A DNA stretch of 24,551 nucleotides from positions 1 through 24,551 of the forward strand of contig CAYUZU010000044.1 of assembly GCA_964448675.1 (NCBI GenBank), read 5' to 3'. This DNA comes from CAYUZU01 sp964448675. GTDB lineage: Bacteria > Planctomycetota > Phycisphaerae > UBA1845 > Fen-1342. The notes below the pieces were generated by a model. The model made no database searches. It saw nothing but the letters and a program-made list of their open reading frames with translations, and was not told the DNA's origin. Positions 16,642 to 24,464 of the stretch are shown here, one piece after another (position 1 is the first letter of the stretch; each line of letters opens with the position of its first letter). The position numbers and the translations under genes are program-made.

Positions 16642-18753
16642 ATGAAAGTAGGAATTGTCGGAGCCGGAGAAATTGCACAATATCATATTCCTTATAGTCA
16701 GGAAGTCGGACAGGTCGAGGTTGTTTCCGTGTGCGATGTGGATGAATCGCGGGCAAAGGACTTGGCTGAGCGATTCAGTATTTCGAATGTGCACACGGAC
16801 CTGACCAGAATGCTGCAGCAATCGGAAATCGATGTCGTCCACATTTTAACACCGCCGAAAACGCACGCGAAGCTGGCAATCGAAGCGATGAACGCCGGCT
16901 GCCACGTGCTGGTGGAAAAGCCGATGGCCATGGACGAGGCTGAGGCCAAACAAATGATCGACGCGGCGAAAAAGAACAACGTGAAACTTTCCATCTGCCA
17001 CGTCTATCAATTCGATCCCATGTTTCTCAAAATTATGGATTTTTTCGAATCCGGGCAAATGGGCGATATCGTTCATGTCGAGGGATACTGGTTCAACAAT
17101 CCGGATTTTGATGGATCCAATGCCTACTCGCTTCGCAATCAAAGCACCGGCTGGGCATATCAGTTGCCGGGCGGCGTATTTGCCAATTTCCTCGATCATC
17201 CCATTTATCTTCAAAAATTATTGTTGAAGAAGATCAACGGCGTTTCGGTCACGACGCGAAAAATTGGCGACAATCCGTTTGCGCCGTACGACGAGCTTCG
17301 CATCCATTTCGAAGGGCAGAATTCGACAGGATCGATTGTTTCGTCCATGAATATCAAACCGAACATCAACATGATTCGCGTGTACGGCACAAAAATGATT
17401 GCCACTGCCGACATGACACACATGACGCTGACCACCCAGCTCACGAAAAGCCTGCCGCACATGGTAATGAAGCTGTACAATAACATCAATATGGGCAGGC
17501 AGGTGCTTTCGGACACGGTGAAAAATTCATTCCAGATTGTCACAGGCAAAACGAAACCGCGGCAGGGGCTTCGGACATTTCTCAGGCTATTTTACGAATC
17601 GTTATTGCGGGATGAAGAGCTGCCGGTTCGCCCTGAAGAAGGACTGGAAAATGTGAGCCTGCTTCACACAATCTGGGGACAGGCGGAAACGTACACCAAA
17701 AAACATGTGGCCGATGAATTTTCGGTTCAGAAAGAAAAAAGCGCGGCAAAAGTTACCACGGCGGAAAAGAATACGAAGAAAAAATCCACCGTGTTCGTGA
17801 CCGGGGCAGATGGCTTTTTAGGCAGAAACCTGGTGAACCGTTTGCTCCTGATGGACAAAAAGGTGCGTGTGCTCGTCCGGCGGATCAACAAAGACTACGC
17901 CCATAATCCGGATATTGAAGTGGTGTACGGCGATATTCGCGACGCGGAACTGGTTCGGCAATCCGTGGCCGGCGCGGATGCGGTGTTTCACCTGGCCGGC
18001 AAAGTGACCAATCGCGGCGATTGGCACGATTTTCAGGAAGTCAACATCGAGGCCACGCGTAACCTGCTGGATGCTTCGCGGGAGGCCGGCGTCAAAAAGT
18101 TTGTGTATGTCAGTTCGGTGGTGGTGTATGGCTTTCATCAAAAAAACGGGACCAATGTTATCAAAGAAAAGGATGCGTACGCGGATGACCTGGGACGGTA
18201 TCATCATTACGCCAAATCCAAACAGGAAGCGGATAAGCTGGCGCTGGAATATTATGCGACGCACCAATTCCCGGTCACCGTTGTGCGGCCCGGCATCATT
18301 TACGGCCCCATGGGCGGCAACGTGTTCAATGGCAGCAAAATCGTGTTTGGCCAGAAGAAGAAGCTGCTGCCATACACTTATGTGAAAAATGTAGTGGACG
18401 CCATCATTGTGGCCTCGGAGAAAGACGTGTCCAACGGCCAGGCTTATAATGTTGTGGATGATAAGCCGCTGACTCACTGTGAATTTCTGCATAAAATCGA
18501 AGGAATTCTGGGCGCGAAAAAGAAGGCGGTTTTCGTCCCGATGGTGGTGACCGAATCGGCTGCAAAATTATTCGAATACATGGCAAAGCGAAAAAACTCC
18601 GATGTGTCGCCGCCAATTTCCATGTTCACGGTGGATGCCATTCGTCGAAATCTGATTTATGATACATCAAAAATAAAAAACGAACTGGGCTGGAAACCTT
18701 CCTATTCCACGGATGAGGGCTTGCGGGAGTCGTTTGAGTGGTTCAAAAATTAG
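16642..18753 (+). CDS. Fusion of Gfo/Idh/MocA oxidoreductase and NAD-dependent epimerase/dehydratase
   Basis: The 703-residue product joins two complete sugar-nucleotide-type enzymes. Residues 1 to about 360 form a Gfo/Idh/MocA protein: the Rossmann GIVGAGEIAQYH, ILTPPKTHAKLAIEAMNAG, the EKPMAM motif near residue 92 with its catalytic-region Lys, and a C-terminal beta-sheet domain. A Lys/Ala/Thr-rich linker (about 363-380) leads to an extended SDR: FVTGADGFLGRNLVNRLL (about 384), VFHLAGKVT, the YAKSK catalytic motif near 523, and VRPGIIYGP. Gfo/Idh/MocA enzymes oxidise or reduce ring hydroxyls, and extended SDRs epimerise, dehydrate or reduce nucleotide sugars. Fusion suggests two consecutive steps in making a rare sugar for this locus. 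GGAG lies seven bases before the ATG. Confidence 0.88.
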   Translation: MKVGIVGAGEIAQYHIPYSQEVGQVEVVSVCDVDESRAKDLAERFSISNVHTDLTRMLQQSEIDVVHILTPPKTHAKLAIEAMNAGCHVLVEKPMAMDEAEAKQMIDAAKKNNVKLSICHVYQFDPMFLKIMDFFESGQMGDIVHVEGYWFNNPDFDGSNAYSLRNQSTGWAYQLPGGVFANFLDHPIYLQKLLLKKINGVSVTTRKIGDNPFAPYDELRIHFEGQNSTGSIVSSMNIKPNINMIRVYGTKMIATADMTHMTLTTQLTKSLPHMVMKLYNNINMGRQVLSDTVKNSFQIVTGKTKPRQGLRTFLRLFYESLLRDEELPVRPEEGLENVSLLHTIWGQAETYTKKHVADEFSVQKEKSAAKVTTAEKNTKKKSTVFVTGADGFLGRNLVNRLLLMDKKVRVLVRRINKDYAHNPDIEVVYGDIRDAELVRQSVAGADAVFHLAGKVTNRGDWHDFQEVNIEATRNLLDASREAGVKKFVYVSSVVVYGFHQKNGTNVIKEKDAYADDLGRYHHYAKSKQEADKLALEYYATHQFPVTVVRPGIIYGPMGGNVFNGSKIVFGQKKKLLPYTYVKNVVDAIIVASEKDVSNGQAYNVVDDKPLTHCEFLHKIEGILGAKKKAVFVPMVVTESAAKLFEYMAKRKNSDVSPPISMFTVDAIRRNLIYDTSKIKNELGWKPSYSTDEGLRESFEWFKN

Positions 18754-18754
18754 A

Positions 18755-18785
18755 GCTGTCAGCGTTCGGCTTTCAGCCTTCAGAA
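18755..18785. repeat. Dispersed CAGC-rich repeat (GTCAGC..TTTCAGCCTTCAG)
   Basis: Directly after the stop codon lies GCTGTCAGCGTTCGGC followed by TTTCAGCCTTCAG, a short run of related TTCAGC units. Similar runs are familiar from intergenic DNA of environmental genomes. No gene or clear terminator is visible in it. Confidence 0.4.
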
Positions 18786-18859
18786 AAAAGAGAGTGTAGC
18801 TAAAACGACTTTGTCCAGTCAAGAAATGTCCCAAAATAGCGGACGATTTTTTACAAACA

Positions 18860-18976
18860 ATTGTCATTCCCGCATGCTTTTAGCGGGAATCTCCCTGCGA
18901 AATATAATGGGGTCTTTGCAAAAAAAAGCGCAGGCGACCGAAGGAAGTCCATCGGAAATGACAGACGAATGACAAT
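18860..18976. repeat. MITE-like element with 10-bp terminal inverted repeats
   Basis: ATTGTCATTC at 18860-18869 is exactly inverted as GAATGACAAT at 18967-18976. Just inside the left end is a perfect 8-bp stem, ATTCCCGC (18866-18873) with GCGGGAAT (18883-18890). The left part matches the element at 6210-6286. The interior (AT-rich, then GCGCAGGCGACCGAAGG) has no coding potential. It is a non-autonomous repeat or paired REP-like element between two genes. Confidence 0.65.
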
Positions 18977-19025
18977 CCAAATAAGTAATACTAAACACAA
19001 GGGTTAATTTGTATTTGGAGTTAAA

Positions 19026-20348
19026 ATGAACAACGCGATTATTCAAAAGGGAATTTTTCCTTTGCTGGAATTGGGCAATCGGTCGAAAATTCAGCGGCGG
19101 CTTCGATTCCTGCGGGAAAGCGAGCGCTGGGATTTGGGTGGGTTGCAGCATTTTCAGGAAGAGAAGCTGCGGCAATTGCTGGAGCACGCTTACGAGAATG
19201 TGCCCTATTACCGAAAGGTTTTCCGGGAGCGGAATCTGCTGCCAAAGCATATCGATCCGTCAAATCTGGATAAGCTTCCGATTCTGGATAAGGACACCAT
19301 TCGAAATCGCGAGCTTGTGGCAACCAACATCCCGAAATCCAGATTGATTCACTCGACGACGAGCGGCTCCACCGGCCGGCCGCTGGAATTCTACCGCACC
19401 AAGCAGCAGGAAGACTGGTACTGGGCGCTGCGGTATCGCGCCTGGGCCTGGGGCGGTTACGAATTGGGCGATCCGTACTTTCGTGCGGCGTGGAAGCAGC
19501 GGCCGCTCAAGAAAAAAGTTCAGCATTCTTTAACGCGGTGCCATTTTTTGAAATTCGCCAATGTGGATGAAAAATTATTGGATCAGTACATTCAATTCAT
19601 TCGCCAATCGAAGATAAAAAAGGCCGAGGGCTTCCCGTCCACGTTTTACCTGCTGGCCAATCACGCGCGAAAGCACGAAATCAGCGACGTGAAGATCGAT
19701 TCCATTATGACGAGCGGAGAGATGCTATTCCCGCATTATCGTGCGTTGATCGAAGAGCAGTTCGGCGCAAAAATATTTGACAACTATGCGGCCGGCGGAG
19801 AAGGGTTGACCATGGCCGCCCAGTGCGAAAAACGCGATGGCTACCACATCAACATGGAAAGCGTTATCCCGGAATTTTTGATGAATGAGAAGCAGGTCGC
19901 GAACGGTAAGGTTGGGAAAATTTACATCACTGCGCTGGATAATTATGCCTTCCCGCTAATCCGTTACGACATCGAAGATGTGGGCAAACCATCCGGCAGA
20001 AAATGCGCGTGCGGCCGCGAATTGATTTTGATGGACGCGGTGGAAGGACGAACCGCGGATATCATCATCACGCCGGAAGGCTATTTCATCGGGGTCAGTT
20101 TTTTGATGGCGATTTTCAGGCAGGTGAAGGGCATCAGAACATTTCAGGTTGTCCAGGATCGGCGCGACCAGTTGCAGATTCGTATTGTGAAAAACGGTGC
20201 ATTTCAGTCGGATGGTGTCGAGTTTTTGAGAAAGAAAATTTCCGATATGTGCTACGACTCGCTGAATATGAAATTCGAGTTTGTGGACGACATTGCGCCG
20301 GCGTCTTCGAACAAGCGGCGGTTTGTCATATCCAATGTTTCGCTTTAA
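19026..20348 (+). CDS. PaaK/CapK-like adenylate-forming enzyme
   Basis: The 440-residue protein belongs to the phenylacetate-CoA ligase (PaaK) branch of adenylate-forming enzymes, often annotated CapK or coenzyme F390 synthetase-like in capsule loci. The N-terminal EEKLRQLLEHAYENVPYYR helix, the nucleotide-binding STTSGSTGRPLEFY (about residues 111-124), NYAAGGEG (about 256) and PLIRYDIEDVG (about 312) appear in the expected order. The Cys pair in KCACGREL is common in this branch. These enzymes activate a carboxylate as an acyl-adenylate. In a glycan locus the likely role is activating an acyl or amino-acyl group for decoration, but the substrate is not known. GGAG seven bases upstream supports the ATG. 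Confidence 0.85.
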   Translation: MNNAIIQKGIFPLLELGNRSKIQRRLRFLRESERWDLGGLQHFQEEKLRQLLEHAYENVPYYRKVFRERNLLPKHIDPSNLDKLPILDKDTIRNRELVATNIPKSRLIHSTTSGSTGRPLEFYRTKQQEDWYWALRYRAWAWGGYELGDPYFRAAWKQRPLKKKVQHSLTRCHFLKFANVDEKLLDQYIQFIRQSKIKKAEGFPSTFYLLANHARKHEISDVKIDSIMTSGEMLFPHYRALIEEQFGAKIFDNYAAGGEGLTMAAQCEKRDGYHINMESVIPEFLMNEKQVANGKVGKIYITALDNYAFPLIRYDIEDVGKPSGRKCACGRELILMDAVEGRTADIIITPEGYFIGVSFLMAIFRQVKGIRTFQVVQDRRDQLQIRIVKNGAFQSDGVEFLRKKISDMCYDSLNMKFEFVDDIAPASSNKRRFVISNVSL

Positions 20349-20352
20349 GTTT

Positions 20353-20384
20353 GGACACAGATCTACGCTGATTTTCACGGATGA
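20353..20384. repeat. Degenerate dispersed repeat, GGACACAGATC family, copy 2
   Basis: This copy begins GGACACAGATCTACGCTGAT and ends CACGGATGA; it shares GGACACAGATC, CGCTGAT and CACGGAT with the copy at 6120-6152. It lies five bases after the stop codon of the adenylate-forming enzyme gene. Confidence 0.6.
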
Positions 20385-20399
20385 AAAGATAGATTTTTG

Positions 20400-20500
20400 A
20401 TAAATCACCAAATTTAAAAAATCAAAAGCCAAATAAATTCAAAAATTCAATTGCCAAATTCCCAAATGGTTTTTGGAAGTCAGAATTGGGAATTTTGGAT
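20400..20500. repeat. AT-rich CCAAAT-type repeats
   Basis: The stretch is a decayed run of CAAAT/CCAAATT units (ACCAAATTT, GCCAAATAAATTC, GCCAAATTCCCAAAT), then GAATTGGGAATTTTGG, which is inverted relative to them. It looks like a degenerate simple repeat. No gene is supported. Confidence 0.4.
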
Positions 20501-20550
20501 CATTGAAGATTTAATCCCACTCAAATCAGGGCGAGTTTGATTCCTTAAAA

Positions 20551-20580
20551 AACGTAGAGCCTTCGAGTCTTGGTGGCAAT
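20551..20580. repeat. Dispersed CTTCGAGTCTTGGTGGC repeat
   Basis: The sequence CTTCGAGTCTTGGTGGC resembles a common degenerate intergenic element and appears to be the opposite orientation of the CACGAAG type at 15256-15290. It is followed after about 35 bp by the ribosome-binding site of the next gene. Confidence 0.5.
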
Positions 20581-20625
20581 GGATAAAATCGAATATCTAA
20601 TTAACTGAACCCAACCGAGGTCGCT

Positions 20626-21792
20626 TTGAATAAAAATACTAAACCGAAAATATTACTCGTTGGCCCATCGCCGCGCGCCCAGGGCGGGATTGCCGCGCTG
20701 ATGGGGACGTATTTAAAATCAGGGCTGGTGCGGGAATGTGACGTTCTTCCTGTGTTTACCCGATTGGAAGGCTCAAAATGGCTCAAAGCGAAAATGTTGG
20801 CGCAGGCAATATCCCGGTTTTTGTGGCTGAGCTTTATTCATCGGCCCAAAATTTGTCATATCCATTTTTGCTCGCGAGTCAGTTTTTACCGCAAGTCGAT
20901 GTTTTTAATTGGCGCGAAAATTCTTGGACAGCGAATTGTTTTTCACGGGCACGGCGGGAGCTTTCAAAGTTTTTTCGCGCGAAGCGGCAAGCTTTCGAAA
21001 ATATACATTCGGAAAATATTGAGCGCGGCTGACCTGATCGCTGTTGGTTCGGAACACGCGAAAAACGTGATGGCGCACATCACCGATCGAAGCGATGTTC
21101 GGATTGTGAGCAATTCCATTGCGAATGAACGGATCGTTGGGCTGGCTCATGACGGACAAAAATTTCGGAACACAGAAAATTTCAGCCTGCTTTTTTTAGG
21201 GCGAATCGAACGAGCAAAGGGCGTTTACGAATTGATCGACGCTGCCGGAATTTTGAAAGAAAAGACGTCCGGAATAAAAATAATTTTTGGCGGTGACGGC
21301 GATATCGAAAATGCCCGAAAAATTTGTCGGGAAAACGACGTGGAAGACATGGTGCACTTTTTCGGTTGGGTGGAAGGCGATGATAAAATTCAGCTTTTCA
21401 AGGAAGCCGACTGTTACGTGCTGCCGAGCTATCGCGAGCTTCAATCGGTGTCCGTGTTGGAAGCGCTGGCGGCCGGACTGCCCATCGTTGCCACGGATAT
21501 TTCAGGCATCAACGAAATGGTGGAAAACGGCGTCAACGGATGCCTGGTTCCGGTGGGAGATCCCCTGCAATTGGCAGAGAAGATTTTCCTGCTTTCGCAG
21601 GATAAAAAGCTTCGTCAGCAAATGAGCGAGACCAATTGCCGCAAGTTTAAGAATTTATACGATATAAAATTTGTGGTTCAGAATTTGGCGCATATTTATC
21701 AAAATCTGATTTTCGATCCGAAAAAAAATCATGTCCCGCACAGTTGGTTCAACGCTCTTTTTACCAGATTGCGCGCCAGGGGAATTTTGTAA
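20626..21792 (+). CDS. Glycosyltransferase family 4 with a C-terminal tail overlapping an antisense gene
   Basis: The 388-residue GT-B protein has ILLVGPSPRAQGGIAALM at the N-terminus, FSLLFLGRIERAKGVYELI in the donor half and the E-x7-E motif in YRELQSVSVLEALAAGLP. TTG 20626 is supported by CGAGG five bases upstream. The family body appears to end near HIYQNLIFDPKKN. The last 20 or so residues are encoded by the strand opposite the intact 3' end of the hydroxylase-subunit fragment (overlap 21729-21792). The native stop may therefore have been lost when the neighbouring DNA was joined here. It is the last gene of the glycan locus in this window. Confidence 0.85.
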   Translation: MNKNTKPKILLVGPSPRAQGGIAALMGTYLKSGLVRECDVLPVFTRLEGSKWLKAKMLAQAISRFLWLSFIHRPKICHIHFCSRVSFYRKSMFLIGAKILGQRIVFHGHGGSFQSFFARSGKLSKIYIRKILSAADLIAVGSEHAKNVMAHITDRSDVRIVSNSIANERIVGLAHDGQKFRNTENFSLLFLGRIERAKGVYELIDAAGILKEKTSGIKIIFGGDGDIENARKICRENDVEDMVHFFGWVEGDDKIQLFKEADCYVLPSYRELQSVSVLEALAAGLPIVATDISGINEMVENGVNGCLVPVGDPLQLAEKIFLLSQDKKLRQQMSETNCRKFKNLYDIKFVVQNLAHIYQNLIFDPKKNHVPHSWFNALFTRLRARGIL

Positions 21793-22520
21793 TCATTTTC
21801 CTCCATGGGCTCGGCGTCCGCCAAAACCTGTTGCGATAATTGAGCGATGCTTTCACTGTCCGTGGAAAGCCCGGCCAATTTTGCACTGATTTCTTTTTCG
21901 AGCCAGGGAATGGGCGCGACGTCGCCAAGTGCAATTGTCCCGGATGAAATTTTCGCGCCATTTTTCCTGACCACCGCTGCCACGCTTGCCATGGCAAAGT
22001 CCCAGGTCGCGCGTTCTTTCATTTTTAGATAGCTGCTTTTTGTGCCGCCGGGTAATTCGGGAATGAAAATTTCTGTGAGGATTTCACCGGGGGCAAGTGC
22101 GTTCTCTCGTTCCACGTTGACTTCAGGCAAAATGAAAAAGTCATGAATCGGCAGGGTGCGAGATTTTTTCCTGGAAAAAATTGTGAACGACGCATTCAGC
22201 GCTGTCAACGCCACAGCGGTATCTGAAGGGTGCACAATAAAACATGGCCCACCGCCGATCACGCAATGATATTTATTTTTCCCATCCACGGCAAAACAGT
22301 CGTCGCCGCCCTTGCGCAGGCAGTGAAAATCGCCGCGAAAGTACCAGCAACGCGGGCGCTGGCAGATATTGCCGCCAAGGGTTCCCACGTTCCGAAGCTG
22401 GGGCGAAGCAACCTCCTGCGCAGCTTCGGCAAGCACGGTGAACTTATCTCGGATGATTTGATGCTCAGCAATTTCTGTGATCGTGACCAGCGCGCCAATT
22501 TTTAATCCCTTTCCCTGCAT
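21729..22520 (-). pseudogene. N-terminally truncated FAD subunit of a molybdenum hydroxylase (CoxM/XdhB/HcrB-like)
   Basis: The 263-residue frame matches the middle and end of FAD-binding subunits of xanthine dehydrogenase-type enzymes. GLKIGALVTITEIAEH begins almost at its first residue and SPQLRNVGTLGGNICQRPRC follows. Cysteines continue through FHCLRKGG, DDCFAVDG, YHCVIGGGPC and IVHPSDTAVAL, resembling the extra iron-sulphur loop of HcrB-type subunits. The C-terminus (NDYKIPLARNLVKRAL) looks complete. About 65-70 N-terminal residues, including the first FAD-binding AGGTD-type loop, are missing, and no partner subunit is present. Homology stops around 22511-22525, where unrelated transporter sequence begins on the other strand. 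The small in-frame ATG at 22518-22520 is probably fortuitous. Confidence 0.85.
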
Positions 22521-23870
22521 GTATGGATTGAAGAGCTAAAATCCAAAATAGCTGAATTAGAGGGAAAGGATAAAAAATCTGGAAAAGATTGCTTCTCTTC
22601 AGTATCAAATAGAGGAGCTTCAAAGGCGGATGATCTGAAAAATACAAAGGATACGTTCGCAAATCCGAATTTTGTGGAGCTTCTCACTAATGTGAATGAG
22701 TCGCTCGAAAAAGAATATGTGGTACAGGAAGAATCCATTTCCACCCGCGAAAAAGAGGATGGCGCCGTTTCATTTTTGGAAGGTATTGCATCGTTGACGA
22801 AACAGATCACACAGCTTCGCTTGTTTTAAGCGCAATTATGATTTGGTCAGCGTTTAAAATTGAATATGAACGCAACTACATGAATATGGAACCAAAGGGA
22901 CTGACGTCCATCGCCCTGTCCGATGCCATCAATGAAAAATTCGATTTGAGCATGGAATATGCGCTTTGCCTGACAGATGACGTTGAAGAGTCCCGGGAGT
23001 TGGCGAAACAATTTCGTGATCTGGGCACAGTTTCCATGACAGAAGATATTTCAGCGTACCTGCCGTCCGCACAAGAGCGGCAGGAGAGGATTTCATTTAT
23101 TCGCGAGATTGAAAAGCAAATGCTGGGATCACGGATAAAATCGAAAATTTTTCAATCCGACTTGGCCAAATTTAGTGAAGAAATTGATCGGCTTGAAATG
23201 AATGTCATGGAAATGCAGGATATGGCATTTTTGGGCGGCCAGGATAAAGTGGATTATAAATGCAAGCAGCTTGTTGGTGATCCGGAAAAAACGAACTCAC
23301 TGAGCATCTTTCAGGATTTATTAGTCGTGTTAAATGAGGATGAACAACGCGCTGCAAAAGGGCTGACGCACCTGCAGAATATTTTTGCGCCGTATTTTCA
23401 ATCCAGTGTGTTAAAAATTGCCGCTCGCGATGGACGAGATGCAATTCTCCTGACGTTGCTTATTATGGCTCGATTTTCGCAATATTAAATATGCATTGAT
23501 TGCCATGATTTCTCTGGCATTAGGCGTATTTTGGATGGTCGGCATTATGCAATTCGCCGGAATATTGCTCAGTTTTATGACCATGATGGGCCTGCCATTA
23601 ATAATCGGGATTGGAATAGACGATGGCGTGCATATCACGCATCGCTTGCAGAATGAGGGCAACGGAAGAATAATAACAGTATTTTCCAGCAATGGCATGG
23701 CTGTGCTTCTAACATCACTTACAACCATGCTTGCTTTGGGATCGATGGTATTTTCTGTATTGCCGGCATGGGCCTGGTTTGGAGAATCGCTTTTCATTGG
23801 AGTGGGAGCATGTTTTCTGACAACAGCGCTAATTTTTGCCAGGAATTTTGGGCTGGATAGAAAAACATGA
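22506..23870 (+). pseudogene. C-terminal half of an RND/MMPL transporter with two frameshifts
   Basis: Three pieces in alternating frames form the second half of an RND-superfamily exporter. Piece one (22506-22829, no start codon) is a charged linker ending SLTKQITQLRLF. The frame then changes near 22820, giving VLSAIMIWSAF, a membrane helix, and continuing as KIEYERNYMNMEPKGLTSIAL to 23488. A second change near 23455-23472 restores LDFRNIKYALIAM and the C-terminal helices, including LPLIIGIGIDDGVHITHR, to the stop at 23870. The whole N-terminal half is absent, cut at the junction with the hydroxylase fragment. Frame changes could be sequencing errors, but with the truncation a decayed gene is more likely. 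Confidence 0.82.
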
Positions 23871-23958
23871 ACAAAATTGATGGACTATAAAAACAGATGT
23901 TTAAAAGATGTGAGACCGATATGCCGAAGCACGTATTTTGACGGGCTTTGCTATTTAA

Positions 23959-24013
23959 ACGCCCACAGGGAATCGAACCCCGAACCTATCCGCCTGAGGC
24001 GGATTGCTCTGCC
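23959..24013 (-). repeat. tRNA-Lys-derived 3' fragment with substituted anticodon arm, copy A
   Basis: Read on the minus strand this starts GGCAGAGCAA (3' half of a D-arm), continues with TCCGCCTCAGGCGGA in place of the anticodon arm, and then has the T-arm GGTTCGGGGTTCGATTCCC and the acceptor 3' strand. It is identical over 55 bp to 24310-24364. The acceptor 5' strand and CCA are missing (GGGCG runs into TTTAAATAG). Its first bases code the end of the GIY-YIG protein. Confidence 0.88.
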
Positions 24014-24252
24014 AGTTTTTCGTTGAGCCACAGCCTTCCCTGACCTGATTTGAAGAATTTTTCTCGCTTCATCGCCTTTGCACGGTTAGGAAATTCTTCA
24101 AAGTAAACGAGCTTCTTCATGGGATTTTTTCGAGTGAAGGGACTTTTGCCGTAGCAATGTTCTTCGAGTCTGCGTTTGAGGTTGTTGGTGTGACCGATAT
24201 ATTTCTTCCCGTTGTTCAATTCGAGGACATACACCCAGAATTTATCATCCAT
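23986..24252 (-). CDS. Small GIY-YIG nuclease domain protein within a tRNA-derived unit
   Basis: The 88-residue protein is a single GIY-YIG domain of the COG2827/UPF0213-like type: VYVLELNNGKKYIGHTNNL with the paired YV and YIG strands, LKRRLEEH with the catalytic-type Arg, and MKREKFFKSGQGRLWL at the end. Relatives are predicted single-strand-cutting or homing-like nucleases. GGAG (minus strand, 24258-24261) lies about six bases before the ATG. The final residues AEQSASGG and the TAG stop are encoded entirely within the tRNA-like repeat at 23959-24013. Immediately upstream on its own strand is the terminator hairpin of the preceding tRNA-like copy. Identical 55-bp repeats around it suggest it is carried by a tandemly duplicating unit. 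Confidence 0.88.
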   Translation of the reverse strand: MDDKFWVYVLELNNGKKYIGHTNNLKRRLEEHCYGKSPFTRKNPMKKLVYFEEFPNRAKAMKREKFFKSGQGRLWLNEKLAEQSASGG

Positions 24253-24263
24253 TGGTGCTCCAA

Positions 24264-24289
24264 TAAAAAGCCCATTTTACAAAGGGCTT
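24264..24289 (-). terminator. Intrinsic terminator downstream of the tRNA-like copy
   Basis: On the minus strand AAGCCC (24289-24284) pairs with GGGCTT (24273-24268) around a 10-base AT-rich loop, followed by TTTTTATT. It lies about 20 bases after the CCA end of the tRNA-like copy and overlaps the leader of the GIY-YIG gene, so that gene would be read only by read-through or from its own promoter. The same sequence begins beside the N gap at 24465, implying that the tRNA-Lys gene has the same terminator. Confidence 0.7.
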
Positions 24290-24339
24290 AAGTGGTTGAT
24301 TTATTTGGTACGCCCACAGGGAATCGAACCCCGAACCTA
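24285..24339. repeat. 55-bp direct repeat spanning tRNA 3' end and flank, copy 1
   Basis: This segment is identical to 24465-24519 and differs at the very next base, where one copy enters the palindrome and the other the tRNA-Lys anticodon arm. It includes the terminator arm, spacer, CCA end, acceptor strand and T-arm. Confidence 0.92.
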
Positions 24340-24364
24340 TCCGCCTGAGGCGGATTGCTCTGCC
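24306..24364 (-). pseudogene. tRNA-like copy B: CCA end, T-arm and palindromic anticodon arm
   Basis: On the minus strand this copy has the D-arm 3' half, ATCCG-CCTCAGG-CGGAT in the anticodon position, the T-arm and TGGGCGTACCA. Compared with the tRNA-Lys at the window edge it is identical outside a 15-base block (24340-24354 versus 24520-24534) of the same length. The nominal anticodon would be UCA, but position 33 is C rather than U and the loop can close on itself, so decoding is unlikely. The 5' part is hidden by the N gap. Confidence 0.8.
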
Positions 24365-24464
24365 NNNNNNNNNNNNNNNNNNNNNNNNNNNNNNNNNNNN
24401 NNNNNNNNNNNNNNNNNNNNNNNNNNNNNNNNNNNNNNNNNNNNNNNNNNNNNNNNNNNNNNNN
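24365..24464. other. Scaffold gap of 100 N
   Basis: Exactly 100 unknown bases, the usual placeholder for a gap of unknown size. The sequence on each side is one of the 55-bp repeats, so the break was caused by repeats. The true content is probably one or more further GIY-YIG units. Confidence 0.97.

Noticed and set aside
17818..18492. 224-codon open frame on the minus strand
   Set aside because: It lies fully antisense to the strongly supported SDR domain, has a His/Val/Ile-rich composition typical of a shadow frame, and matches no family I recognise.
24306..24364. Functional UGA-decoding (selenocysteine or suppressor) tRNA from the nominal UCA anticodon
   Set aside because: U33 is missing, the anticodon loop is self-complementary, body features match tRNA-Lys rather than tRNA-Sec, and the 5' half is not visible.
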